Part shown: positions 9,470-17,056 of the stretch, piece after piece
How the letters are laid out: each line of letters starts with the position of its first letter
Numbering within the stretch: the first letter of the stretch is position 1
Assembly: GCF_009745985.1 (NCBI RefSeq)
Contig: NZ_WFIX01000191.1
Location: 496,001-560,000 of the forward strand
Length of the DNA stretch: 64,000 nt
Source: Microbacterium karelineae
Lineage (GTDB): Bacteria; Actinomycetota; Actinomycetes; Actinomycetales; Microbacteriaceae
Direction of reading: 5' to 3'
Program-made: the position numbers and the translations under genes
The notes under the pieces: model-generated
Told to the model about the DNA's origin: nothing
Databases searched by the model: none
Seen by the model: only the letters and a program-made list of their open reading frames with translations

Positions 9470-9499
9470 TTGACAGCATATCCCCGGAATGGCTAGCGT
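9470..9499 (+). promoter_or_regulatory. Promoter of the GH10 xylanase gene
   Basis: A perfect -35 hexamer TTGACA (9470-9475) and TAGCGT (9494-9499) are 18 bp apart, 31 bases before the ATG at 9531. The -35 is part of an inverted pair GTCAA (9455-9459)/TTGAC (9470-9474), a possible operator. The AT-rich AATTTGTTGTG between them stands out from the surrounding sequence. Confidence 0.5.
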
Positions 9500-9530
9500 C
9501 GGAATCCCACCCTCGACGACGAGAGGTCTC

Positions 9531-10742
9531 ATGACGAATCCCCGCGCGACCCACACCACCCTCACGCTGCGCGACGCCGACGGCGCGCCGCTCGCCCACC
9601 GCGACGTGACCGTGGCCCAGACGCGGCACGCCTTCGGCTTCGGCTGCACGGGCTTCGAGTTCATCGAGCACGCGACGGGCGAGGCCGACCGCACGGCGTT
9701 CGCCGACGCCTGGCTCGGCCTGTTCGACACCGCCACGCTGCCGTTCTACTGGGGCCGCTTCGAGCCCGAGCGCGGCGCGCCCGACACTGCACGCCTGCGG
9801 CAGGCGGCACGCTGGCTGCGCGAGCGCGGTGTGCGGCTGAAGGGCCACCCGCTCGTATGGCACACCGTGAAGGCCGACTGGCTCGACCGCGTCCCCGAGG
9901 ACGAGGTCGAGCGGATCGTCCGCGATCGCGTCACGCGGGAGGCCTCCGACTTCGCGGGGCTCGTCGACACCTGGGACGCCATCAACGAGGTCGCGATCAT
10001 GCCGCGCTTCGACAACGAACCCGACGGCGTGCCCGGCGCGATCCCCGCGCTCGCCCGCAGCCTCGGCCGCACGGGGATCATCCGCCTCGCGTTCGAGACG
10101 GCGCGCGCCGCGAACCCGCAGGCGACGCTGCTGATCAACGACTTCGACCTCTCGGAGGACTACGAGCGCCTCATCGAGGATGCACTGGAGGCGGGGGTGC
10201 GGATCGACGCGATCGGCCTGCAGACCCACATGCACCAGGGATACCGCGGCGAAGAGCAGCTGCTCGGCTTCGCCGACCGCTTCTCGCGCTTCGGCCTGCC
10301 GCTGCACTTCACCGAGATCAGCCTCGTCTCCGGCGCGCTGATGCCGCCCGAGATCGAGGACCTCAACGACTTCGTCGTCGATCAGTGGCCGTCCACACCG
10401 GAGGGCGAGGCACGCCAGGCCGACGAGATCACGCGCATGTACCGGGCGCTCGCGACGCATCCGTCGGTCGAGGCGATCACCTACTGGGGCCTGGGCGACG
10501 GCGGCGCCTGGCTCGGCGCGCCGATCGGGCTGCTGCGCGAGGACGGATCCTCGAAGCCCGCCTACGACGCCCTGTGCGCCCTCGTCCGCGGCGAGTGGTG
10601 GCACGCGCCGCAGACTCTCCGGACCGACACGGACGGGCGCGTGCGCGTCGAGGGCTGGCGCGGCGACTACGCGGTGCGGCTCGGCGACGCCGAGCGCGCG
10701 TTCGCCCTCTCGGGCGCGGCCGACACCGACATCGCGCTCTGA
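9531..10742 (+). CDS. GH10 endo-1,4-beta-xylanase, probably intracellular
   Basis: This 403-residue enzyme has the GH10 (beta/alpha)8 signatures: KGHPLVWH (about 104-111), acid/base Glu153 in DTWDAINEV and nucleophile Glu262 in LHFTEIS. GH10 enzymes cut beta-1,4-xylan or short xylo-oligosaccharides. There is no signal peptide, transmembrane segment or binding module, so it probably works on imported oligomers, like intracellular GH10 enzymes of other Gram-positives. The ATG at 9531 has a GAGAGG ribosome site 4 nt upstream; an in-frame ATG at 9489 lies within the promoter and is rejected. Residues after about 350 form a short beta-rich tail of unclear role. Confidence 0.9.
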   Translation: MTNPRATHTTLTLRDADGAPLAHRDVTVAQTRHAFGFGCTGFEFIEHATGEADRTAFADAWLGLFDTATLPFYWGRFEPERGAPDTARLRQAARWLRERGVRLKGHPLVWHTVKADWLDRVPEDEVERIVRDRVTREASDFAGLVDTWDAINEVAIMPRFDNEPDGVPGAIPALARSLGRTGIIRLAFETARAANPQATLLINDFDLSEDYERLIEDALEAGVRIDAIGLQTHMHQGYRGEEQLLGFADRFSRFGLPLHFTEISLVSGALMPPEIEDLNDFVVDQWPSTPEGEARQADEITRMYRALATHPSVEAITYWGLGDGGAWLGAPIGLLREDGSSKPAYDALCALVRGEWWHAPQTLRTDTDGRVRVEGWRGDYAVRLGDAERAFALSGAADTDIAL

Positions 10743-10775
10743 CGGCGGCGCCCCCTCTCGGTGGGGGCGCCGCCG
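10743..10775. terminator. Bidirectional hairpin terminator
   Basis: A perfect 13-bp stem (10743-10755 with 10763-10775) and a 7-nt loop directly follow the xylanase stop, and face the stop of the convergent clp gene at 10785. Confidence 0.7.
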
Positions 10776-10784
10776 CCTGCGGCA

Positions 10785-13295
10785 TCACGCCGCGATCGGC
10801 ATGCGCGTCCCCGCGATGACGAGGAGCCGCCCCTCCGCGGCGTCGACGCGCACGGATCCGCCGTCCGCCAGCTCACCGGAGACGAACAGGTCGGCGATGC
10901 GGTCGTCGATCTCCCGCTGGATCACGCGGCGCAGCGGTCTGGCGCCGTACTCGGGCTGGTAGCCCTCGTCGGCGAGCCACGCGAGCGCGGCCTCGGTCAC
11001 CTCGAGGGAGACCTCGCGCGCCGCGAGCCGGCCGCGCGTCGCACCGAGCACGAGGTCGACGATCTCGCGCAGCTGATCGCGCTCGAGCCGGCGGAAGAGC
11101 ACGATCTCATCGATCCTGTTGAGGAACTCGGGGCGCATCTGCTCGCGCAGGCGTCCCATCACGCGATCGTGCAGATCCTTGTCGTCGAACTCGCGCCCCG
11201 TGGCGGAGAAGCCGATCGCGCCCGCCCGCGAGGCGAGGAACTCGGCTCCGAGGTTCGACGTCATGATGACGACCGTGTGGCGGAAGTCGACCGTCCGCCC
11301 CTGAGAGTCGGTGAGCCGTCCGTCGTCGAGCACCTGCAGCAGCAGATTGAACACATCGGGGTGGGCCTTCTCGATCTCGTCGAAGAGCACGACCGAGTAG
11401 GGATCGCGGCGCACCAGCTCGGTCAGCTGCCCCGCCTCGTCGTGGCCGACGTATCCGGGAGGGGCGCCGACGAGGCGGCTGACCGTGTGGCGCTCGCCGT
11501 ACTCGCTCATGTCGAAGCGCACGACGCGGCCTGAATCGTCGAAGAGGCTCGCGGCGAGCGCCTTCGCGAGCTCGGTCTTGCCGACGCCCGTGGGGCCGAG
11601 GAAGAGGAACGAGCCGACGGGACGATTCGCGTCGCCCATTCCGGTCCGCCCGCGGCGCACCGCCTTCGCGACGGCCGTCACGGCGTCATCCTGGCCGACG
11701 ACGCGGGCGTGCAGCTCCTCCTCGAGGCGGCCGAGGCGTGCGCGCTCGCCCTCCGTGAGTCGGCTCGCGGGAATCCCCGTGGCGCGGCTCACGACGGCGG
11801 CGATCTGCTCCTCGTCGACGACGGCGGCTCCTGCCGGGGCGGAGGCCGCCCCGGCGAGGCGCTCGTTCACGCGCGCGATCTCGTCGCGGATCCTCGAGGC
11901 CTCCTCGTAGCGCTCCGCCGCGACCGCCTGGTTCTTGTCGGCCTCGAGCTCGGCGAGCCGGGCCCGGAGGTCGTCCGTCGAGCCCGCCACTCCGAGCCGC
12001 AGCCGCAGCCGCGCGCCCGCCTGGTCGATGAGGTCGATCGCCTTGTCGGGGAGGACGCGATCGGAGATGTAGCGGTCGCTCAGCTCGACGGCGGCGCGGA
12101 GCGCCTCGTCGGTGTACGTGACCTCGTGGTGCGCCTCATACGCCTCGCGCAGACCGCGGAGGATGAGCACGGCGTCGGACACGCTCGGCTCTCCCACCCG
12201 CACGGCCTGGAAGCGCCGCGCAAGCGCGCTGTCCTTCTCGATCCGCCGGAACTCGTCGAGGGTCGTCGCCCCGACGAGGTGCAGCTCACCGCGTGCCAGC
12301 CGGGGCTTGAGGATGTTCGCCGCGTCCATCGCCCCTCCCTCGCCGCCCCCGGCGCCGACGATCGTGTGCAGCTCGTCGACGAAGAGGATGATGTCGCCGT
12401 CGTGCGACGCGACCTCCTCCATCGTCTTCGTCAGCCGCTCCTCGAAGTCGCCGCGGTAGCGGGCGCCCGCGAGCATCCCGGCCATGTCGACGCTCACGAC
12501 GCGCTTGCCGGACAGCTGCTGCGGCACCTCGTCGGCGGCGATCGCCCTGGCGAGACCCTCGGCGATCGCGGTCTTTCCGACGCCCGCCTCGCCGACGAGC
12601 ACGGGGTTGTTCTTCGTGCGGCGCGACAGGATCTCGATCGCCTGCGCGATCTCGTCGTCCCGGCCGATCACGGGATCGATCAGCCCCTCCCGGGCGCGCT
12701 TCGTGAGGTCGACGCCGTACTTCTCGAGCATCGCCTCCTGCGCGCCCGGCTGCTCGCCCGCACCCTGGCCGACGACCTCCTCGCGCGCGCCGTGGAGCAG
12801 CGCGTCCGGCGTGACGCCCTGCGCTGCGAGGATCCGCCCGGCAGGCGTGTCCTGAGAGAGGACGAGGGCGAAGAACAGGTGCTCCGGATCGACGTAGGTC
12901 GAGCCGGACGAGCGCGCGATCTGCACCGCGTGGTACAGCGCACGCTGCGCGGACGGCGTCATCTGCGTCGATTCGGCACCCGTGGGCTCCTCCGCCTGCG
13001 GAAGCGACGCCTCAGCGGCCTCCGCGAGCGCCTCACGGTCGGCGCCGATGCCGGACAGCGCCTGCCCGACCGTCTCGTCTCCGAGCAGGACGCGCATCAG
13101 GTGCAGCGCGTCGAGCTCGGTCTGGCCGCGTTCGAGCGCGAACGCGCCCGCCCTCTGGATGACCCCGTGCGTGCGGGCGCTCAGCAGGCGGCGCAGGTCG
13201 ACCGCCCGCGCCTCGCGTGCGCGCTGGCCCTGCAGGTAGCGCGCCAGGAACTCGTCGAATGACCCCGCGCCGACGGGGAACTCCGTGTCGGGCAT
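10785..13295 (-). CDS. ClpC-type AAA+ protein unfoldase (Clp ATPase)
   Basis: An 836-residue HSP100 protein. It has a double Clp-N domain (about 10-170), AAA-1 with Walker A GEAGVGKTA (about 235-243) and Walker B FVDELH, a short UVR-like coiled coil (LAELEADKNQAVAAERYEEA) instead of the long ClpB M-domain, and AAA-2 with GPTGVGKTELAKAL. The GAIGFSA segment in AAA-2 resembles the IGF/LGF loop by which ClpA/ClpC/ClpX dock on ClpP; ClpB lacks it. So it probably feeds proteins to ClpP rather than only disaggregating them. The ATG follows GAGGAGG; the longer upstream frame runs through the promoter and is rejected. HspR-type operators lie upstream. Confidence 0.88.
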   Translation of the reverse strand: MPDTEFPVGAGSFDEFLARYLQGQRAREARAVDLRRLLSARTHGVIQRAGAFALERGQTELDALHLMRVLLGDETVGQALSGIGADREALAEAAEASLPQAEEPTGAESTQMTPSAQRALYHAVQIARSSGSTYVDPEHLFFALVLSQDTPAGRILAAQGVTPDALLHGAREEVVGQGAGEQPGAQEAMLEKYGVDLTKRAREGLIDPVIGRDDEIAQAIEILSRRTKNNPVLVGEAGVGKTAIAEGLARAIAADEVPQQLSGKRVVSVDMAGMLAGARYRGDFEERLTKTMEEVASHDGDIILFVDELHTIVGAGGGEGGAMDAANILKPRLARGELHLVGATTLDEFRRIEKDSALARRFQAVRVGEPSVSDAVLILRGLREAYEAHHEVTYTDEALRAAVELSDRYISDRVLPDKAIDLIDQAGARLRLRLGVAGSTDDLRARLAELEADKNQAVAAERYEEASRIRDEIARVNERLAGAASAPAGAAVVDEEQIAAVVSRATGIPASRLTEGERARLGRLEEELHARVVGQDDAVTAVAKAVRRGRTGMGDANRPVGSFLFLGPTGVGKTELAKALAASLFDDSGRVVRFDMSEYGERHTVSRLVGAPPGYVGHDEAGQLTELVRRDPYSVVLFDEIEKAHPDVFNLLLQVLDDGRLTDSQGRTVDFRHTVVIMTSNLGAEFLASRAGAIGFSATGREFDDKDLHDRVMGRLREQMRPEFLNRIDEIVLFRRLERDQLREIVDLVLGATRGRLAAREVSLEVTEAALAWLADEGYQPEYGARPLRRVIQREIDDRIADLFVSGELADGGSVRVDAAEGRLLVIAGTRMPIAA

Positions 13296-13314
13296 GACAC
13301 TCCTCCTCGTAGAA

Positions 13315-13364
13315 GTTGACGTAATGCGACTCAAGTCTCCGTTCTTGAGTCGATGCTTGTCAAG
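13315..13364 (-). promoter_or_regulatory. Two tandem HAIR-like (HspR) operators upstream of the Clp ATPase gene
   Basis: HAIR consensus is CTTGAGT-N7-ACTCAAG. Bases 13315-13335 read gTTGAcg-N7-ACTCAAG and 13344-13364 read CTTGAGT-N7-tgTCAAG, each with one perfect and one 5/7 half-site. The second contains, on the minus strand, a perfect TTGACA -35 box. They lie 20-69 bp upstream of the start, where an HspR repressor would block transcription until heat shock. Confidence 0.7.
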
Positions 13365-13458
13365 TTCAACGCAGGCACCGATACCGTATTCCCGGCGCAC
13401 GCCGATGCACACAGAAAGAGCGCCCGGAGGCCGGGCGCTCATGGATCCTCGTGGCGGG

Positions 13459-13851
13459 TCAGGCTCGCGGTGCCGCGCCCTTCGCGGAGAGGATCAGCGC
13501 GACGAACGCCACGACGGCGGGCGCGGCGAGGAGCGCGGAGATGCCCCAATGCGCGGCCCCACCCTGCACAGCGCCCACCGCGACGGCGAAGATGAGCACC
13601 TGCGCGACGACGCCGCCCGAGCGCCCCCACGAGCGCCCCGTCCAGACCGCGAACGCGAACGCGGCGACGGCCGCCGCCGCCGCGAGCGTCATCACCACGA
13701 GCGCGATCGACGTCGCGATCGACGCGAGCTGCCCACCGAAGAGCTCGACCACCTGCCATCCCGCGAGGACCACGAGCGCGGCGGCCTCGAGCGCGAGCAG
13801 CGCGACGGCGACGCGGGTCGCGGGGGTGCGTTCGGCGGCGGGAGACGACAT
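13459..13851 (-). CDS. Small four-helix membrane protein of unknown function
   Basis: I do not recognise a named family. The 130-residue product has four hydrophobic segments (roughly residues 13-35, 42-65, 80-100 and 105-123) separated by short polar loops, and a charged C-terminus. The ATG at 13851 has a GAGAAGGG ribosome site. The longer frame reaching back through whiB1 is rejected because it is antisense to a clear gene. It is divergent from whiB1 across a 219-bp region that holds a strong palindrome, so the two may be co-regulated. Confidence 0.7.
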   Translation of the reverse strand: MSSPAAERTPATRVAVALLALEAAALVVLAGWQVVELFGGQLASIATSIALVVMTLAAAAAVAAFAFAVWTGRSWGRSGGVVAQVLIFAVAVGAVQGGAAHWGISALLAAPAVVAFVALILSAKGAAPRA

Positions 13852-13883
13852 GTCGGCCCTTCTCGGCGGCCCGATCCGCGGAT

Positions 13884-13908
13884 GGTTTCCTGCGGATTTC
13901 AGGAAACC
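13884..13908. promoter_or_regulatory. Perfect 9+9-bp palindrome in the whiB1 intergenic region
   Basis: GGTTTCCTG (13884-13892) and CAGGAAACC (13900-13908) are exact inverted copies around a 7-nt spacer, 33 bp before the membrane protein start and 163 bp before whiB1. The form suits a dimeric regulator binding site. A second, 8-bp hairpin (13973-13991, loop ACA) lies nearer whiB1. Confidence 0.5.
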
Positions 13909-14070
13909 CTTGATCGAGGGCATCGCCTGTACGACAATTGTTAACGGTGTGTTTCCCACAGCGTGGTGGGGTGCGAGGCCACAGGCCTCGCCGCACATCC
14001 AGCGTAATCGACCCGACGAGAGTCGCTGACTACCACTGAACCCCACCACCTCGCTAGGAGCTACCCCCGC

Positions 14071-14319
14071 ATGGATTGGCGTGACAAGGCCGCCTGCCTG
14101 ACTGTCGACCCCGAATTGTTCTTCCCCGTGGGCAACACGGGCCCCGCCGTCGATCAGATCGAGAAGGCGAAGTCCGTCTGCGCTCGATGCACGGTCACCG
14201 AGGTCTGCCTGCAGTACGCCCTCGAGTCCGGACAGGACTCGGGCGTGTGGGGCGGCCTCAGCGAGGATGAGCGCCGCGCCCTCAAGCGCCGCGCCGCCCG
14301 CGCTCGCCGCGCCAGCTGA
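14071..14319 (+). CDS. whiB1: WhiB1-type iron-sulfur transcription factor
   Basis: This 82-residue protein matches WhiB1: MDWRDKAAC opening, DPELFFPVGNTGPA, four cysteines (Cys9, then Cys37, Cys40 and Cys46 in VCARCTVTEVC) that hold a [4Fe-4S] cluster, the GVWGGLSEDERR turn, and a basic C-terminal tail for DNA binding. WhiB1 proteins respond to nitric oxide and bind the sigma factor; in Mycobacterium WhiB1 is essential. AGGAG at 14056-14060 is a ribosome site with rather long spacing. The convergent gene is pdtaS, the same arrangement as Rv3219-Rv3220c of M. tuberculosis. Confidence 0.93.
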   Translation: MDWRDKAACLTVDPELFFPVGNTGPAVDQIEKAKSVCARCTVTEVCLQYALESGQDSGVWGGLSEDERRALKRRAARARRAS

Positions 14320-14327
14320 TCCGCCTC

Positions 14328-14361
14328 CCGCGCGCCCGCTCGTCACCGAGCGGGCGCGCGG
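14328..14361. terminator. Bidirectional hairpin terminator between whiB1 and pdtaS
   Basis: A perfect 15-bp stem (14328-14342 with 14347-14361) with a TCAC loop fills the 52-bp gap between the two convergent stop codons. Confidence 0.75.
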
Positions 14362-14371
14362 TGCGTCCCCG

Positions 14372-15868
14372 CTAGACCCACCGCATCGGGATGTCGATCG
14401 CGACCTCGGTGCCGCCGTCGAAGACCGAGTCGGATCCGCTGATCTGCCGCCACTCGATCGACCCGCTCAGCTCTCCCTGGATGAGGGTGCGCACGATCTG
14501 GGTGCCGAGACCGCGCCCCACCTGCCCCTCAGGCAGGCCGCCGCCCGAGTCGCGCACGCGCACGAGCAGCTGCTCCTCGCCGCGCTCCGCGACGATCTCG
14601 ACCTCGCCCTCGCGCCCGGCGAGCCCGTGCTCGACGGCGTTCGTGACGATCTCGGTGAGCGCGAGCGCGAGCGGTGTCGCATATTCGCTCGGCAGCGTGC
14701 CGAAGGCGCCCGTCGTGCGCGTGTGCGCGATCGTGTTCTGCGCCGCGGCGACCTCGGCGACGAGGCGCAGCACACGCGCGAACACCTCGTCGAAGTCGAC
14801 CTTCTGACTGAGGCCCTCGGAGAGGGTGTCGTGCACGACGGCGATCGCCGCGACCCGCTGCATCGCCTGCAAGAGCGATTCGCGCGCCTCCTCGCTCGAC
14901 GTGCGGCGGGCCTGGATCCGCAGCAGCGACGCGACCGTCTGCAGGTTGTTCTTGACGCGGTGGTGGATCTCGCGGATCGTCGCGTCCTTCGTGAGGAGTT
15001 CCTGCTCCTGGTTGCGCAGCTCGCTCACGTCGCGGCACAGCACGAGCGCGCCGATGCGCTGGCCGTGGTCGCGCAGCGGGATGACGCGCAGCGCGACGGT
15101 GACCCCGCGGGCCTGGATATCGCTGCGCCACGGCGTGCGCCCCGCGAGCAGGACGGGAAGCGACGCCTCATCGGCCGACGCGTCGCGCTCGGGCGGCATG
15201 ATCTGCCGTGCCACATCGGAGAGCGTCTCACCCTCGAGCTCGTCGACGAAGCCGATGCGGTTGAAGGCGCTCAGCCCGTTGGGGCTCGCGAAGGTGACGA
15301 CGCCGTCGACATCGAGGCGGATCATGCCGTCGGCCGCACGGGGCGCGCCGCGGCGCGGCCCCATCGGCGCCGTCATGTCCGGGTAGTCGCCCGTCGCGAT
15401 CATGCCGAAGATCGCGTTGGCGCACTCGTCGAACGTGAGCTGCTGGCGCGACGGGGCGCGCACCTCGCTGAGATTCGTGTGCCGCGTGATGACTCCGATG
15501 ACGGCCGTGCCGTCGTCGTCGCGCCGGACGATCGGGACGGCCTTGACGCGCGTCGGCGTCTCCTCGAACCACTCGGGGCTGGACGAGTCGACGATCTCAC
15601 CCGACCCGAACGCCTCCCGCACCTGGCTCTGCCACTGCGGGCGCACCTTCTCGCCGACGATGTCTCGGTAGAAGAGGGTCGCGGATCCGCTCGGCCGGAT
15701 GTGGCCGACGGCGCGGAACGAGTCGTCCGACGTCTGCCCCCAGATCACGATATCGGCTGACGCGAGGTCGGCGAGAAGCTGCCCGTCGCCGTTGACTCGG
15801 TGGATCCATTCGATGTCCTTCTCGCTCAACCGGGCCTGGGCCGTGAGGAGATCGCTGAGTGTCGACAC
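14372..15868 (-). CDS. pdtaS: PdtaS-type cytosolic sensor histidine kinase
   Basis: A soluble 498-residue kinase. The N-terminal GAF-like sensor domain (about 1-150) is followed by a PAS domain (about 178-285), a HisKA_2 phosphotransfer helix with IHHRVKNNLQ (His302/303) and an HATPase_c domain with N-box LTEIVTNAVEHG and glycine loop GRGLGTQIV. In Mycobacterium PdtaS passes phosphate to PdtaR, an ANTAR-type RNA-binding antiterminator; no pdtaR is in this window. The start is GTG with TACGCT (15876-15881) 7 nt upstream, hence probably leaderless. It neighbours whiB1, as in mycobacteria. Confidence 0.92.
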   Translation of the reverse strand: MSTLSDLLTAQARLSEKDIEWIHRVNGDGQLLADLASADIVIWGQTSDDSFRAVGHIRPSGSATLFYRDIVGEKVRPQWQSQVREAFGSGEIVDSSSPEWFEETPTRVKAVPIVRRDDDGTAVIGVITRHTNLSEVRAPSRQQLTFDECANAIFGMIATGDYPDMTAPMGPRRGAPRAADGMIRLDVDGVVTFASPNGLSAFNRIGFVDELEGETLSDVARQIMPPERDASADEASLPVLLAGRTPWRSDIQARGVTVALRVIPLRDHGQRIGALVLCRDVSELRNQEQELLTKDATIREIHHRVKNNLQTVASLLRIQARRTSSEEARESLLQAMQRVAAIAVVHDTLSEGLSQKVDFDEVFARVLRLVAEVAAAQNTIAHTRTTGAFGTLPSEYATPLALALTEIVTNAVEHGLAGREGEVEIVAERGEEQLLVRVRDSGGGLPEGQVGRGLGTQIVRTLIQGELSGSIEWRQISGSDSVFDGGTEVAIDIPMRWV

Positions 15869-15871
15869 GGT

Positions 15872-17056
15872 TCACAGCGTAGCCGCGAGGCGGCCCACGG
15901 CGTGCGCGAGGGGCGCCCGACGGCGTGGCAGGACGGGCCGCGAGGCGAGCAGCGCCGCGTCGGCCGCGCGCGGATCGTCGGGGAGGAACCACGCGGCCTC
16001 GACGTCGGCGTACCGACCCAGCGCCTGCCGCACCTGGCCGGGGCCGTCGACGCCGAAGGGCCCGCTGCGCATGCGATTGACGACGGGCGTGCGAGGCGTG
16101 CTCGGCGCGACCTCGTCGAGCCGGGCGAGCCCGCGGACGAAGCGGGCGATGCCGACGGGATCCGCCGCGGCCACGGCCAGGAGCCCGTCAGCGGCCGCGA
16201 CGGCGGCGAGGGCCGCGGCGTTGCGCCGCGGCGCGTCGATATCGCTCGCGATCTCCTCGTCGGTCTCGAGCGGGGCGCCGACGTCGACGATCACGTGCTC
16301 GGCCCAGTCGCGGGCGACGTCGAGCGCGGAGGCGACGCGCTGCGCCGACAGCTCCGGCCAGCGGCTCGGACGGTTGATGCCCGTCAGCACCTCGATCGGA
16401 TGTTCGCCGAGGTCGACGGGCGCACTGAGTCGCGTGAGCTCGTGCGGATCGAGCACCCCGTAGTCGGTCTGGCGGCACGCGGCGGGGAATCCGGGCGCCT
16501 CGTCGGGCAGGTCGAGGCGCTGCGCGATCGACGGCGCGTGCGTGTCGGCGTCGACGAGCGCGACCCGCTCGCCGCGCCGCGCCAGGGCCGCGGACAGCGC
16601 GAGCGCGATCGTCGTGCGCCCCGGAGAGCCGTGCGGCCCCCAGACGACGGTGACCCTCCCCCGCGGCTGCGCGCCGGACGGCACCGCCTCGGTGGCGAGC
16701 GCGCGGGATTCGACGGCCGCCCGGATCTCGGCTCCGCCGGCGTCGAGCGGCAGGGCCGCCGGCAGCCCGAATGCGGCGACGGCGCGGCGCTCCGCCGCGC
16801 GATCGGCGAGCGCGACGATGCGCGCGCCGCTGCGATCGCACATCGCGATCACCTCGGGCGTGAGCACAGTGCGCGTCGCGTGCAGGATGACCGTGTCGGC
16901 GTCGCGCAGCGCCTCCCAGACGCGCGACGACGCGTCCCCCACCGCGGCCACGAGGTCGCCCGGCCGCACGAGCGCGGCGACGACGACGCCGTCCTCCACC
17001 GCATCGGCGGCGATGCGCGAGCCGTGCGGCTCGTCGGCCGCGACGATCGCGCTCAT
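15872..17056 (-). CDS. CpaE/MinD-like P-loop ATPase
   Basis: A 394-residue protein with an N-terminal receiver-like region (about 1-115) and a C-terminal ParA/MinD-type ATPase domain. Its Walker A-like loop is GPHGSPGRTT (about 140-149), where the invariant GKT lysine is replaced by arginine; LVDADTHAPSIAQ and VIVDVG follow as switch and Walker B segments. Such deviant loops occur in actinobacterial CpaE/TadZ-like proteins. The start overlaps the stop of the SAF-domain gene by 4 nt (ATGA), so the two are translationally coupled. No Tad pilin, secretin or secretion ATPase lies nearby, so a pilus role is uncertain. Confidence 0.75.
   Translation of the reverse strand: MSAIVAADEPHGSRIAADAVEDGVVVAALVRPGDLVAAVGDASSRVWEALRDADTVILHATRTVLTPEVIAMCDRSGARIVALADRAAERRAVAAFGLPAALPLDAGGAEIRAAVESRALATEAVPSGAQPRGRVTVVWGPHGSPGRTTIALALSAALARRGERVALVDADTHAPSIAQRLDLPDEAPGFPAACRQTDYGVLDPHELTRLSAPVDLGEHPIEVLTGINRPSRWPELSAQRVASALDVARDWAEHVIVDVGAPLETDEEIASDIDAPRRNAAALAAVAAADGLLAVAAADPVGIARFVRGLARLDEVAPSTPRTPVVNRMRSGPFGVDGPGQVRQALGRYADVEAAWFLPDDPRAADAALLASRPVLPRRRAPLAHAVGRLAATL

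Noticed and set aside
9489-9530. Upstream ATG as start of the GH10 gene
   Set aside because: It lies next to the predicted -10 box and has no ribosome site, while the ATG at 9531 has GAGAGG at a good distance and the family domain begins there.
13329-13350. ACTCAAG-N8-CTTGAGT read as a single HAIR element
   Set aside because: The half-sites are in the reverse order to the HAIR consensus. They fit better as the inner halves of two adjacent HAIR-like sites.
13852-14346. N-terminal extension of the small membrane protein through whiB1
   Set aside because: The extension is antisense to whiB1 and its hairpins, and a ribosome site precedes the internal ATG at 13851.
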